From assembly GCF_015291625.1 (NCBI RefSeq), contig NZ_CP030047.1, positions 1,550,001-1,614,000 of the forward strand: a DNA stretch of 64,000 bases, read 5' to 3'. This document shows, piece after piece, positions 44,936 through 54,172 of the stretch. Position 1 is the stretch's first letter; every line of letters begins with the position of its first letter. The notes beneath the pieces are model-generated. The model did not search any database. It was not told the DNA's origin and was given only the letters and a program-made list of their open reading frames with translations. The stretch is from Bradyrhizobium sp. CCBAU 53421 (GTDB lineage: Bacteria; Pseudomonadota; Alphaproteobacteria; Rhizobiales; Xanthobacteraceae). Both the position numbers and the translations under genes were made by a program.

Positions 44936-47389
44936 GTGGCACACGCAGAGCACGACCATTCGCACGCGGATCATCACCATCATGGCGCGGCCGCGCATTC
45001 CTGCTGCGGCGGCAAGCACGGTCACGACACCACTCCGGCCGAGGCGGCGTTCGCGATCGATCCGGTCTGCGGCATGAAGGTCAACCCGGCGACCGCCAAG
45101 CATCGCTTCAGCTACCACGGCGAGGAGTATCTGTTCTGCAGCGGCCGCTGCCGCGAGCGCTTCGAGGCCGAGCCGGAGAAGTATCTCCAGCCGCGCGAGG
45201 CGGAGCCGCCGATGCCGGCCGGCACGATCTACACCTGCCCGATGCATCCCGAGGTGCGCCAGGTCGGTCCCGGCAGCTGCCCGATCTGCGGCATGGCGCT
45301 GGAGCCCGAGCAGATCTCGCTCGACGACGGGCCGGATCCCGAATTGATCGATATGACGAGGCGGTTCTGGATCGGTCTCGCGCTGACCCTGCCGGTGTTC
45401 GTGCTCGAGATGGGCAGCCATCTCGGGCTGATGCATCTGGTGCCGCAGGGCTGGTCGAACTGGATCTCGCTCGTGCTGGCGACGCCGGTCGTGCTGTGGG
45501 CCGGCGCGCCGTTCTTCGTGCGCGGCTGGCAGTCGCTTGGGCTTGATCCCGAAAAGTGGCTTTCCGGTTTTCGGGTCAGATCAAGCCCCACTGAAAAGCG
45601 CACCCGCAATCTCAACATGTTCACGCTGATCGCGATGGGCGTTGGCGTTGCCTATGTCTACAGCGTGGTCGCGACGCTCGCGCCGCAGCTGTTTCCGCCG
45701 GCGTTCCGCGACATGCATGGCTCGGTCGCGGTGTATTTCGAGGCGGCGGCCGTGATCACCGTGCTGGTGCTGCTTGGGCAGGTGCTGGAGTTGCGCGCCC
45801 GCGCGCAGACCTCGGGCGCGATCCGCGCGCTGCTCGGTCTTGCGCCCAAGACCGCGCGGCGCATCACCGATCACGGCGACGAGGACATCGACATCGACGC
45901 GATCAAGGTCGGCGATCGTCTGCGCGTGCGCCCGGGCGAGAAGGTTCCGGTCGACGGCGTCGTCATCGAGGGCAGCGCGGTCATCGACGAATCCATGGTG
46001 ACGGGTGAATCTATGCCGGTCACGAAGGCGGAAGGTGCGAGCGTGATCGGCGGCACGGTCAACCAGAGCGGCGGCCTCGTGATGCGCGCCGAGAAGGTCG
46101 GTCGCGACACCATGCTGTCGCGGATCGTCGACATGGTGGCAAAGGCGCAGCGCTCGCGCGCGCCGATCCAGCGGCTCGCCGACCGCGTCGCCGGCTGGTT
46201 CGTGCCGGCGGTGATCGCCGCCGCCGTGCTCGCCTTCATCGCCTGGACGGTGTTCGGCCCCGAGCCGCGCCTGACCTTTGCGCTGGTTGCCGCCGTCACG
46301 GTGCTGATCATCGCCTGTCCGTGCGCGCTGGGACTGGCGACGCCAATGTCGATCATGGTCGGCGTCGGCCGCGGCGCGCATTCCGGCATCCTGATCCGTG
46401 ATGCGCAGGCGTTGGAGCGGATGGAGGCGATCGACACGCTTGTCATCGACAAGACCGGCACGCTCACCGAGGGCAAACCGAAGGTCGTGCGCATCATTGC
46501 CGCCGAAGGCGTCGACGAGAATGACCTGCTGCGCCTTGCTGCCAGTGTCGAGCAGGGCAGCGAGCATCCGCTGGCGCAGGCGATCATCGCGGCGGCCAGG
46601 GAGCGCAAGCTGGCATCCACCGCCGTCAGCAATTTTGCCTCGCCCTCCGGCAAGGGCGCGACCGGCACGGTCGAGGGCAAGCAGGTTGCGCTCGGCAATG
46701 CCGTGCTGATGGGTGAGTTGAAGATCACAACGTCGGCGCTGGACCAGGCGGCCGAAGCGGCACGGCGCGACGGCGCGACCGCGATCTATGTCGCGGTCGA
46801 TGGCCATATCGCCGGCGTGATCGCGATCGCCGATCCGGTCAAGCCGTCGGCGGCCAGCGCGCTGCAGGCGCTGCGCACCGAGGGCCTGCGCATCGTGATG
46901 TTGACCGGCGACAACGAAACCACCGCGCGCGCGGTGGCGAAGACGCTTCGTATCGACGATGTCGAGGCCGGCGTGCTGCCGGAGCGCAAGAGCGAGGTCG
47001 TGCAGCGGCTGCGCGGCGAGGGCCGCACCGTCGCGATGGCGGGCGACGGCGTCAACGACGCGCCGGCGCTCGCTGCGGCCGATGTCGGCATCGCGATGGG
47101 CGGTGGCACCGATGTCGCGATCGAAAGCGCCGGCATCACGCTGCTGACCGGCGACCTGATGGGTCTCGTCCGGGCGCGGCGACTGTCGGTCGCGACCATG
47201 CGCAACATCCGCCAGAACCTGGCGTTCGCCTTCGTCTACAACGCCGCCGGCGTGCCGATCGCGGCCGGCGTGCTGTATCCGCTGTTCGGCATCCTGCTGT
47301 CGCCGATGGTCGGCGCGGCCGCGATGGCGCTGTCCTCGGTCAGCGTGATCGGCAACGCGCTCAGGCTGTCGAGGGTGAAGCTGGATTGA
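44936..47389 (+). CDS. copA: Copper-translocating P1B-type ATPase
   Basis: 817 residues from GTG 44936. Exports Cu(I) across the inner membrane using ATP. N-terminus: a His-rich stretch, a YHS domain ([33 protein letters not shown]) and a heavy-metal-binding segment ([24 protein letters not shown]) in place of the usual HMA domain. Core: transport motif C461-P-C463 ([12 protein letters not shown]), phosphorylated Asp505 in [14 protein letters not shown], and a [10 protein letters not shown] hinge. Codons about 202-222 encode a peptide ([15 protein letters not shown]) from an inserted palindromic repeat. Regulated by the adjacent CsoR. Confidence 0.94.
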   Translation: MAHAEHDHSHADHHHHGAAAHSCCGGKHGHDTTPAEAAFAIDPVCGMKVNPATAKHRFSYHGEEYLFCSGRCRERFEAEPEKYLQPREAEPPMPAGTIYTCPMHPEVRQVGPGSCPICGMALEPEQISLDDGPDPELIDMTRRFWIGLALTLPVFVLEMGSHLGLMHLVPQGWSNWISLVLATPVVLWAGAPFFVRGWQSLGLDPEKWLSGFRVRSSPTEKRTRNLNMFTLIAMGVGVAYVYSVVATLAPQLFPPAFRDMHGSVAVYFEAAAVITVLVLLGQVLELRARAQTSGAIRALLGLAPKTARRITDHGDEDIDIDAIKVGDRLRVRPGEKVPVDGVVIEGSAVIDESMVTGESMPVTKAEGASVIGGTVNQSGGLVMRAEKVGRDTMLSRIVDMVAKAQRSRAPIQRLADRVAGWFVPAVIAAAVLAFIAWTVFGPEPRLTFALVAAVTVLIIACPCALGLATPMSIMVGVGRGAHSGILIRDAQALERMEAIDTLVIDKTGTLTEGKPKVVRIIAAEGVDENDLLRLAASVEQGSEHPLAQAIIAAARERKLASTAVSNFASPSGKGATGTVEGKQVALGNAVLMGELKITTSALDQAAEAARRDGATAIYVAVDGHIAGVIAIADPVKPSAASALQALRTEGLRIVMLTGDNETTARAVAKTLRIDDVEAGVLPERKSEVVQRLRGEGRTVAMAGDGVNDAPALAAADVGIAMGGGTDVAIESAGITLLTGDLMGLVRARRLSVATMRNIRQNLAFAFVYNAAGVPIAAGVLYPLFGILLSPMVGAAAMALSSVSVIGNALRLSRVKLD
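45539..45588. repeat. Palindromic repeat inserted in frame within the copper ATPase gene
   Basis: GGGCTTGATC then CCGAAAA (45539-45555) pairs with TTTTCGG (45568-45574) and GATCAAGCCC (45579-45588), with a four-base bulge. It lies between the RGWQSL and [11 protein letters not shown] parts of the protein, which are normally nearly adjacent in this family. The whole protein reads through without a stop, adding about 20 residues between membrane helices. The motif resembles repeats that are common between genes in Bradyrhizobium. Confidence 0.82.
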
Positions 47390-47398
47390 GCTTTCTTA

Positions 47399-47553
47399 CC
47401 TCGCCCCGCTTGCGGGGAGAGGTCGGCGCGTAGCGCCGGGTGAGGGGACTCTCCACGAGTCCATCTCTTGCCGTGTATTGCGGAAACAGCCCCTCACCCC
47501 GACCCTCTAAGAGCAAGCTTCGCTTGTCTCGACCCCGTAAGAACGGGGGGAGG
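47399..47553. repeat. Palindromic intergenic repeat, family C, copy 2
   Basis: About 155 bases. Outer arms are CCTCGCCCCGCTTGCGGGG and CCCCGTAAGAACGGGG. Inside are GGGTGAGGGGAC and CCCCTCACCC, and the module AAGCTTCGCTTGTCTCG that appears inverted relative to copy 1. It lies between the convergent copper ATPase and DHDPS-family genes. Confidence 0.85.
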
Positions 47554-47564
47554 GAGAAGAGCGA

Positions 47565-48479
47565 TCACGCCGGCAGCAGAAGCTGCGCGCGGCGCTCCCT
47601 CTCGGCATCGAGCCAGGTCGCGAGATCCTCGCTCACCTCGACCATCGGCAGCCGCACCTCGGGGCTGTCGATCAGTCCCTGCCGCCACAGCCAGTGCTTG
47701 GCCGGCGCAGGGCTCGGTTCGGCGAACAGCAGCCGGGTCAGGCCGACGACGCTCTGCCACGCGGCCAGCGCCGCGTCGCGCTTGCCCTGCTTCAGCAGCG
47801 TGCGGATCGAAGCGAACGTGTCGGTCTCCAGATGCGCGGAGAGCAGGATGGCGCCGTCGGCGCCATCCGACAGCGCATCGAAGGTCTGCGCATCCTCGCC
47901 GGTCAGCACGCGGAAGCCGGCAGGCCGCCGGTTGAGGAAATCGATCGACTGCGCGCGGTCGGCGCAGCAATCCTTCATGCCTGCGATGTTGGGATGCTCC
48001 GCGAGCGCCAGCAGCGTCTCGTTGGTCAGGTTGACCGCCGTGCGATAGGGAATGTTGTAGAGCACGATCGGCCACGATGCGTGATCGGCCAGCGCGTTGA
48101 AGTGCCGCACCAGCCCGCGCTGCGAGGGTCTGATGTAATAGGGGCTCGCGATCAGATAGCCGTTGATCGGCCAGTCGGCCGTGTCGTCCAGCGTCTCCTT
48201 CATCCTGGCGGTGGAGGCGCCGGAGAGCCCGAGGCAGACCGGCAAATGGCGGGAGTTGGCACTGAGCTCGTCGAGCACGACGCTGACCAGCCCCTCAAGC
48301 TCGTTGGTGCCGAGCGCCATGCCTTCTCCGGAGGTTGCACCGAGGATGAAGCCGTCGACAGGGCCGCCGGCATAGTGCCGCACGAGGCGGCGCAGCGAGG
48401 TGACGTCGAGTTCGCCGTCGCGGAACGGCGTGATCAGGGGCAGCCAGAGGCCCTGCAATTGCTGGTGAAGCTGAGTCAT
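47565..48479 (-). CDS. Dihydrodipicolinate synthase family protein
   Basis: 304-residue TIM-barrel class I aldolase/lyase of the DapA/NanA family. The substrate-binding loop is LGATSGEGMAL (GTTGE position), the Tyr is in YNIPYRTAVNL, and the Schiff-base Lys is in IAGMKDCCAD. Start is ATG 48479 with an AAGGAG site. Several features differ from true DapA (GATSGEG loop, CCAD after the Lys), so it may act in sugar-acid catabolism or a related retro-aldol reaction. It follows two terminators on the same strand. Confidence 0.85.
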   Translation of the reverse strand: MTQLHQQLQGLWLPLITPFRDGELDVTSLRRLVRHYAGGPVDGFILGATSGEGMALGTNELEGLVSVVLDELSANSRHLPVCLGLSGASTARMKETLDDTADWPINGYLIASPYYIRPSQRGLVRHFNALADHASWPIVLYNIPYRTAVNLTNETLLALAEHPNIAGMKDCCADRAQSIDFLNRRPAGFRVLTGEDAQTFDALSDGADGAILLSAHLETDTFASIRTLLKQGKRDAALAAWQSVVGLTRLLFAEPSPAPAKHWLWRQGLIDSPEVRLPMVEVSEDLATWLDAERERRAQLLLPA

Positions 48480-48521
48480 GTTCCATCTCCTTGAGAAGGC
48501 AAAGCCGGAGACGGGACCAAT

Positions 48522-48549
48522 AAAAAACCCCGTCCAGGCGGCGGGGTTT
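48522..48549 (-). terminator. Intrinsic terminator ahead of the DHDPS-family gene
   Basis: AAACCCCG (48525-48532) pairs with CGGGGTTT (48542-48549). Read on the minus strand, the stem ends in TTTTTTA. It lies in the leader of the DHDPS-family gene, about 43 bases before its start, so it either ends an upstream transcript or attenuates this gene. Confidence 0.8.
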
Positions 48550-48786
48550 CGGGATCGGTTTGAATGCGAAGGTGATCTTATCGCGCGCGATCTCGTGTCC
48601 CCGGGAGGGGAGCTTTTTTCGACGACAGAACGGCGCGCGAAGTCGTGATCATGGGCCAATGATGCTGCGCTGCGAGGTTGTTGTCAATGCACATGCTGAC
48701 CGTGACGTGCGGCACGCTCGCGCGTGACATCGAGATGAAAGGACTTGGAGGTGATAAAGACTTGGAGGTGAACAGACTTGCGGATG

Positions 48787-48817
48787 AAAAAAAGCCGGGC
48801 TCGAGTGAGCCCGGCTT
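48787..48817 (-). terminator. Strong intrinsic terminator downstream of lysR
   Basis: AAGCCGGGCTC (48792-48802) and GAGCCCGGCTT (48807-48817) form a perfect 11-base stem with a four-base loop. Seven T residues follow on the minus strand (48793-48787). It lies about 235 bases after the lysR stop. Confidence 0.88.
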
Positions 48818-49051
48818 AAGGTATTGGCCACGTGAGGCCGACACAATCACCTTCCAAGAGGGATTACTGAACTTCCGCGCCACTGGAGGAGGGGGACATA
48901 TGCGCGACGCGAACGCTCAGCGTGTGAGCACTATGATCCCCATCGACGGCATGCAGCAACTATCCAGGTCGCATGTCAGTCATGCGGAGATTCAGGGGCC
49001 TCTTGGGGCAGCGCCGAAGGCCTATAAACCAGTCCTATAAGGTCGGCTTAA

Positions 49052-49972
49052 TCAGGACGGCCAGCGCTGCGCCTTGCTCACGACGAAGTCGCGGAACACC
49101 TGCACTCGGGCTACCGTCTTCAGCTCTTCCGGATAGACGAAGTAGGTGTCGAGCGCGATCGAGTCGGACTCGCCGAACAGCTGCACGAGGTTGTTCTGTT
49201 CGACCAGATAGTCCGGCAGCGCGGCGATGCCGAGGCCCTGCTGGCAGGCGCGCACGAGGCCGAGGATGTTGTTGACCTTGAAGTAGGGTTCGCGCGGACC
49301 GGAGCCGTTGCGACCGGCATCGATCAACCAGCTGCGGTTCTGCAGATGCGGTGGCACCTGCGAGTCGCCGAGCATGATGATGCGGTGCGAGTCGAGATCA
49401 TCCAGCGTCCGCGGCGTGCCGAAGCGCTTGATGTATTCCGGCGAGCAATAGGCGTGGAAGCCGATCGAGAACAGCTTGCGCTGGATCAGGTCGGGCTGGG
49501 TCGGCTTGCGGGTGCGGATCGCAACATCCGCTTCGCGCATCGACAAATCGAGATCCTCGTCGGTGACGATCAGCGATATCCGGATGTCCGGGTAAAGCGC
49601 GGTGAATTCGTCGAGCCGCGGGATCAGCCAGTTGATGCCGAGCGCCGGCGGCGTTGTGATCTTGAGGTCGCCGCTCGGCCGCTCGCGGCTGTCGGTGAGC
49701 TTGGCGCGCGCCGCCTGCAACTGCATGAACACGTCATGTGCGGTGCGGAACAGCAGGTCGCCCTGCTCGGTGAGGATCAGGCCGCGGGCGTGGCGGTGAA
49801 ACAGCGAGACCGAGAGCTCCTGCTCCAGCGCGCTGACCTGGCGGGAGACCGCCGATTGCGACAGGCCGAGCTGCTCGCCGGCATGGGTGAAGCTGCCAGC
49901 CTCCGCCGCTGCGTGAAAGACCTTCAGCTTGTCCCAGTCCATGTCCGTAAATCCGTCGCGAGATCGTGCCAT
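49052..49972 (-). CDS. LysR-family transcriptional regulator
   Basis: 306 residues. N-terminal helix-turn-helix: WDKLKVFHAAAEAGSFTHAG followed by LGLSQSAVSRQVSALEQEL; C-terminal effector-binding domain from about residue 95 (SGDLKITTPPALGINWLIP). It starts 2 bases after the trxB stop, on the same strand, so the pair is co-transcribed. LysR proteins often sense a metabolite; here the target may be trxB or distant genes. A redox link is inferred from position only. Confidence 0.92.
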   Translation of the reverse strand: MARSRDGFTDMDWDKLKVFHAAAEAGSFTHAGEQLGLSQSAVSRQVSALEQELSVSLFHRHARGLILTEQGDLLFRTAHDVFMQLQAARAKLTDSRERPSGDLKITTPPALGINWLIPRLDEFTALYPDIRISLIVTDEDLDLSMREADVAIRTRKPTQPDLIQRKLFSIGFHAYCSPEYIKRFGTPRTLDDLDSHRIIMLGDSQVPPHLQNRSWLIDAGRNGSGPREPYFKVNNILGLVRACQQGLGIAALPDYLVEQNNLVQLFGESDSIALDTYFVYPEELKTVARVQVFRDFVVSKAQRWPS

Positions 49973-49974
49973 GA

Positions 49975-50940
49975 TTATTCCGCCGCTGCGCGGTCGCTCG
50001 CGCGAAGAGCTATGAAGCGTTCGGCCTCGAGCGCCGCCATGCAGCCGAGACCGGCGGCGGTGACCGCCTGCCGAAAGGTTTCATCCGCCACGTCGCCCGC
50101 GGCGAACAGGCCGGGCATCGAGGTCGCGGTGGAGTTCGGCGCCACCTCGACATAGCCCGACGGTTTCAGCTTGATCTGGCCTTTGACGAGCTCCGTCGCC
50201 GGCGCATGGCCGATCGCGATGAAGACGCCGTCGGTCTTGAGGTCGGTCAGCGCGCCGGTCCTGACGTTCTTCAGGCGCACATGGGTGACCTTGTTCGGGC
50301 TCTCCGTACCGCAGATCTCGTCGATCGCGGAATCCCACACCACCTTGATCTTGGGATGCTTGAACAGTCGCTCCTGCAGGATGCGCTCGGCACGGAAGTG
50401 ATCGCGGCGATGCACGATGGTGACCTGCGAGGCATGATTGGTCAGGTACAGCGCTTCCTCGACCGCGGTGTTGCCGCCGCCGACCACCACGACTTCCTTG
50501 CCGCGGTAGAAGAAGCCGTCGCAGGTCGCGCAGGCCGATACGCCGCCGCCCTGGAACTTTTCTTCCGAGGGCAGTCCGAGCCAGCGCGCCTGGGCGCCGG
50601 TGGCGAGGATCACGGTTTCTGCGAGATAGACGTCGCCGGAATCGCAGGTCAGGCGAAACGGGCGCTGGCCGAGTTCCAGCTTGTTGACGAGATCGGTGAC
50701 GATCTTGGTGCCGACATGCGCCGCCTGCTTCTCCATCTGCTCCATCAGCCAGGGGCCCTGGATCACATCGGCGAAGCCCGGATAGTTCTCGACGTCGGTG
50801 GTGATGGTGAGCTGCCCGCCCGGCTGGATGCCCTGGATCAGGATCGGTTCGAGCATCGCGCGTGCCGCGTAGATCGCTGCGGTGTAACCGGCGGGGCCGG
50901 ACCCGATGATGACGACCTTGGCGTGGACAGGCGCGGGCAT
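49975..50940 (-). CDS. trxB: Thioredoxin-disulfide reductase
   Basis: 321-residue NADPH-dependent flavoenzyme that keeps thioredoxin reduced. FAD motif IIGSGPAGYTAAIYAARA, redox-active pair Cys137-A-T-Cys140 (SACATCDGFFY), NADPH motif VVGGGNTAVEEALYL and the C-terminal FAD segment GLFAAGDVADETFRQA are intact. It starts at ATG 50940 and is followed by lysR after two bases; the divergent Lrp gene starts about 280 bases away. Confidence 0.97.
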   Translation of the reverse strand: MPAPVHAKVVIIGSGPAGYTAAIYAARAMLEPILIQGIQPGGQLTITTDVENYPGFADVIQGPWLMEQMEKQAAHVGTKIVTDLVNKLELGQRPFRLTCDSGDVYLAETVILATGAQARWLGLPSEEKFQGGGVSACATCDGFFYRGKEVVVVGGGNTAVEEALYLTNHASQVTIVHRRDHFRAERILQERLFKHPKIKVVWDSAIDEICGTESPNKVTHVRLKNVRTGALTDLKTDGVFIAIGHAPATELVKGQIKLKPSGYVEVAPNSTATSMPGLFAAGDVADETFRQAVTAAGLGCMAALEAERFIALRASDRAAAE

Positions 50941-51222
50941 TAGCTGATCCCTCTCTGCTGGGGACTTTGACGGGGACTTGTGTGGGAAGCACCCCGGAAG
51001 CGGGTCACGGCGGTGCTAAAAGTGTCAAATCCAAGTCTAGGATATCTGGGAAGCTATGCAAGATTTGCAATCCATGGCAGCGATTTTTCCCCGGAACTGA
51101 AGTCACATTCGCGAAATCATGCGCTGCACGCGCAATAAAATTGCGCAACGCTGGCTGGCTGCGCTATGAGAGTTGCCGGCAGACCTGCCTAGCCTTCCAA
51201 ACCCTTAGGGAACCCAAGTCGC

Positions 51223-51702
51223 GTGTCGAAGAACCTTGACGAGATCGACCTCAAAATCCTCGCCGAGATCCAGGCCGATGGCCGAATCACCAATGTGGAA
51301 CTCGCCAAACGCGTCGGAATCTCGCCGCCGCCCTGCCTGCGCAGGGTCCGGGCGCTGGAGGAGGAAGGTTACATCCAGGGATACCGCGGCCTGCTCGACC
51401 CGCGCCGCCTCGGCTACGACGTCACCGTGTTCGCCTCGGTGCATCTGTCGAGCCAGGCCGACGCCGATCTGCGCGCCTTCGAGAATTTCGTGCGCGCCGA
51501 GCCCCTGGTGCGGGAATGCTGGATGCTGTCGGGCGAAGTCGATTTCATCCTCAAATGCGTCGCCCCCGACATGGCGACCTTCCAGGATTTCGTCACCCAC
51601 CTGACCGCCGCACCGCATGTGCGCAACGTCAGGACCTCACTGGTGCTGCACAATTCGAAATACGAAGCCGCGGTGCCGCTGGATCTCAAGGCTGCCGGAT
51701 AG
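51223..51702 (+). CDS. Lrp/AsnC-family transcriptional regulator
   Basis: 159 residues from GTG 51223 (SKNLDEIDLKILAEIQADGR). Helix-turn-helix: TNVELAKRVGISPPPCLRRVRALEEEG; C-terminal RAM ligand-binding/oligomerisation domain (VFASVHLSSQADADLRAFE, VDFILKCVAPD). Such regulators respond to amino acids. It is divergent from trxB. The target cannot be read from position; it is the last gene before the accessory patch. Confidence 0.92.
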   Translation: MSKNLDEIDLKILAEIQADGRITNVELAKRVGISPPPCLRRVRALEEEGYIQGYRGLLDPRRLGYDVTVFASVHLSSQADADLRAFENFVRAEPLVRECWMLSGEVDFILKCVAPDMATFQDFVTHLTAAPHVRNVRTSLVLHNSKYEAAVPLDLKAAG

Positions 51703-51816
51703 CGCGCGGCGGCGCGTCATTTCGGGGCGATGCGCCGGCATCGAACCAGGGTGCGCAACTACGCGTCTGACGTCTGGTGTCAACGCGCTATGGTTTGAGC
51801 TTGGTGAAGGGTCTTC

Positions 51817-53022
51817 TCAGCAACCTCGGGCTGTCATCACCGAACCGTTTGCCTCGAATAGTCCAACAGCCCCGGACGGTGAAGTCGCGACGTTGAACGC
51901 GAGCGGGCCGCAAGTAATCATGCAATAGTCGTAAACCGAGCGCCGGTCGTTTCCCATCAAGAACTGATAGTGCATCTGCATAAAGTCGAATCGGTGACGT
52001 CTGAAGCGGACCGGATCTATCATTGAATGTATCTGGACACGCCGAATCTTCGGGCGCCCGTCTGAATGGTCTCGACCGATACGTTTCAGCGTGACGGGGT
52101 CGAAGCGATAGAAACTGATTGCGTCGTCTCGTGCCTGGTATTCGACCCAGTCAATGGCCGTCGTTCCGGCTACCAGTTGTGCCGCTTCCCGTATTTGGTT
52201 GCCCATCGGGTGCAATGAGAATTTAGGGATGGTGGCGCCTACCGTGAGGATGCATAGCTTCGGTCCGTGCGTTGCAAGCAGAGGATCCAGCTTTAGCGCG
52301 CGCGCGACCGCTGCTACTGAGAGCGCAGCGCCGAGGGAATGGCCGACGATCAGAATTTCATCGACTTCTGCGGCCCGAGCTGTGTTTGCGATCAGCGCCG
52401 CAAAATCGTCGAGTCGTTTATCAATTTCACTTCTTCGCCCGTAAAGAAACTGGTGGGAAAAAATAGCGTCATCGAGAATGTGATTTATCCGACGCTTGGG
52501 TCCAATCCAGAGCACCGAGCCGATGAAGATGGCAAATGCTAGAACAATGCCAAGCGGCAATTGCCCGACCCAGGATGTAGCGGGCACTAGCCTAACGACC
52601 AGATATGATAGCCCGACGCTGCAAAATGCGATCAACAGCAAACAGCAGTATGGAAAGAGGAAAAAGAGAGCATATTTCCAGCTTGCGATCGCATATCTGA
52701 AGACTGTTCCGGTCAAGATGAAATCGAAGAGCGCGACCGCGGACTGAACCAGCCGAGGCACCAGCCTGACCCCGGAATCGCGCCGGATGAGATCATCCCA
52801 GCGCAGCATCTCAAGGGTGATGTAGGTCTTCCAGTTTGGTCCCCATGCTTCCAAGTTGCATGAAGCATTAATTGCGGATGCGTTCGAGATTTCCGATAGC
52901 CGTGAAGAAGCGCCCCAAATCTCATCAAGGCTCGACAGCGAGCGGCGCAAGCGTTCAACCTGCCTTTCCGGAGTGATTGGATCGTAACCACCAATGTGGA
53001 AGACGTGCCGTCGTTGAATCAT
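51817..53022 (-). CDS. Membrane-anchored alpha/beta-hydrolase or lipase-like protein
   Basis: 401 residues. Two hydrophobic helices (about 115-143 and 153-173) interrupt the protein. The C-terminal half carries the nucleophile elbow VGHSLGAALSV with Ser229, a likely acidic residue and His cannot be placed with certainty. An N-terminal segment HVFHIGGYDPITPERQVERL resembles the start of a lipase-like fold. Codon use appears lower in GC than neighbours. I know no characterised homologue. It may be a class 3 lipase-like enzyme acting at the cytoplasmic membrane. Confidence 0.65.
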   Translation of the reverse strand: MIQRRHVFHIGGYDPITPERQVERLRRSLSSLDEIWGASSRLSEISNASAINASCNLEAWGPNWKTYITLEMLRWDDLIRRDSGVRLVPRLVQSAVALFDFILTGTVFRYAIASWKYALFFLFPYCCLLLIAFCSVGLSYLVVRLVPATSWVGQLPLGIVLAFAIFIGSVLWIGPKRRINHILDDAIFSHQFLYGRRSEIDKRLDDFAALIANTARAAEVDEILIVGHSLGAALSVAAVARALKLDPLLATHGPKLCILTVGATIPKFSLHPMGNQIREAAQLVAGTTAIDWVEYQARDDAISFYRFDPVTLKRIGRDHSDGRPKIRRVQIHSMIDPVRFRRHRFDFMQMHYQFLMGNDRRSVYDYCMITCGPLAFNVATSPSGAVGLFEANGSVMTARGC

Positions 53023-53419
53023 CTAGCAACTCGAAATCTGCATGGAAGCCAGTGGCCACCCATTCTGGGAAATGGAATAGACACTCTACTAGGGAACTCG
53101 CACGACGTTGATCCCGAATCCTTGGTGAACCTGACATGGATGAGGCGGATCCCGCCCTATTAAATTACCACTCCATCCGCGATGGTGGCACTCATTGAGA
53201 TTGGCCATGATCAAAAAAGTGCAGCGATCGGATCCGCTGGCATGCGCCCACGACAACGCCAGAGCTCTTCGACCCCGGTGTTGCCGAAGCTTCCTCCAAT
53301 TCTAGCAAGACGCCTAACAGACAGTTCGATGGCGGCGTTTGACGCACCAACTGAGGCCGGACGTTGCGTCTCTGCTGGAGCCCGGTGTCGGTGTATATTT
53401 ATCCTTGGCACTTTAGCCG
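53023..53419. other. Divergent gap within the accessory patch, no gene seen
   Basis: 397 bases between the lipase-like gene (minus) and the SGNH hydrolase gene (plus). Base composition is less GC-rich than the flanking core. Reading frames are short and without recognisable domains; no repeat, tRNA or clear promoter was identified. Confidence 0.5.
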
Positions 53420-53974
53420 GTGAGGCAGCTGGTGACGACGTTCAGGAAATGCTCAATCGCCATAGCTGTGTGTGTGCTGGCGACCGTGTGCGCCGGCTTC
53501 ACAAAGCCTGTTCGCGTCGTGGCGGTCGGCGCCAGCAACACGCAAGGCTGGTACGTTGGAAAGCAGGGCGCTTACCCAGCCAAGTTGGAATCCCTGCTGA
53601 GAGAGAAGGGCGTCAATGCGAACGTCGTCAATGCGGGCGTTCCCTTCGATACTACAGCCGGCATGCTCAAGCGCATTGATCGCGATGTGCCAACGGGAAC
53701 CGACATCGTAATCTTGCAGCCTGGAGGCAACGACAGGCGTTTCCTGGTTACGATGGAGCAGCGGGCGGCCAACATCGCCGCGATGGAGCGGCGGTTGCGT
53801 GATCGCGCCATCAAAGTGATCGTGTACGACGAAACGATTCCTCCGCAGTATTACGCTTTTGACTTCATTCACCTCACGGCTGACGGCCATGCTTTCATTG
53901 CGTCGCAGTTACTCCCGCGAGTGTTGGCGATGATAGACGGGAGAGCCATCCCGGCCTCGCCGCAGGCGAGATAG
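53420..53974 (+). CDS. Exported SGNH/GDSL hydrolase
   Basis: 184 residues from GTG 53420, with a signal peptide up to about residue 27. SGNH blocks are recognisable: nucleophile Ser39 in VGASNTQGWY (GDS replaced by GAS), Asn104 in QPGGNDRR, and the Asp148/His151 pair in FDFIHLTADGHA. The layout is like TAP/TesA-type thioesterase/lysophospholipases, but smaller. Likely periplasmic esterase; substrate unknown. Start rests on the GTG because it gives a proper signal peptide. Confidence 0.78.
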   Translation: MRQLVTTFRKCSIAIAVCVLATVCAGFTKPVRVVAVGASNTQGWYVGKQGAYPAKLESLLREKGVNANVVNAGVPFDTTAGMLKRIDRDVPTGTDIVILQPGGNDRRFLVTMEQRAANIAAMERRLRDRAIKVIVYDETIPPQYYAFDFIHLTADGHAFIASQLLPRVLAMIDGRAIPASPQAR

Positions 53975-54172
53975 AGCCCAGCGACGCCTCCGCCTTGGAT
54001 TCGAGCGGTCGCACGGCCAACTTATCAGTGGAAACGACCTGCAAGCCCTGTATGATTGTTTCATGTTGGTCGGTGGATTTGTTTCGGTCAAATCTCAGAC
54101 GCTTGCTAAGAACGGCGCCCTTTCGATGGTCGGCAGAGGAGACGCGCCAGCGAAACGAGCCCTTGGCCCACG

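Larger units (their letters stand above)
48480..49051. other. Long non-coding stretch between lysR and the DHDPS-family gene
   Basis: 572 bases. It holds two minus-strand terminators (48522-48549 and 48787-48817) and a possible plus-strand terminator around 48595-48619 (TCCCC, GGGA, GGGGA, then GCTTTTTT). A direct repeat GACTTGGAGGTGA occurs twice at about 48742-48775. No convincing protein is seen; short frames such as one at 48899-49040 with a GGAGGAGG site resemble nothing known. Small RNAs or an attenuated leader could account for the terminators. Confidence 0.55.

Noticed and set aside
45539..45588. Rho-independent terminator inside the copper ATPase gene
   Set aside because: The hairpin is followed by coding sequence, not a T run, and the ATPase reads through to all its C-terminal motifs.
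48550..48900. Possible permuted tmRNA or tRNA near the DHDPS-family gene
   Set aside because: I looked for an alphaproteobacterial tag sequence (ANDN...) and for a tRNA-Ala-like acceptor on both strands and found neither.
48678..49040. Open frame on the plus strand, including a short frame from 48899 with a GGAGGAGG site
   Set aside because: It crosses a minus-strand terminator and a direct repeat, and the peptide resembles nothing known. Translation from 48899 is possible but unsupported.
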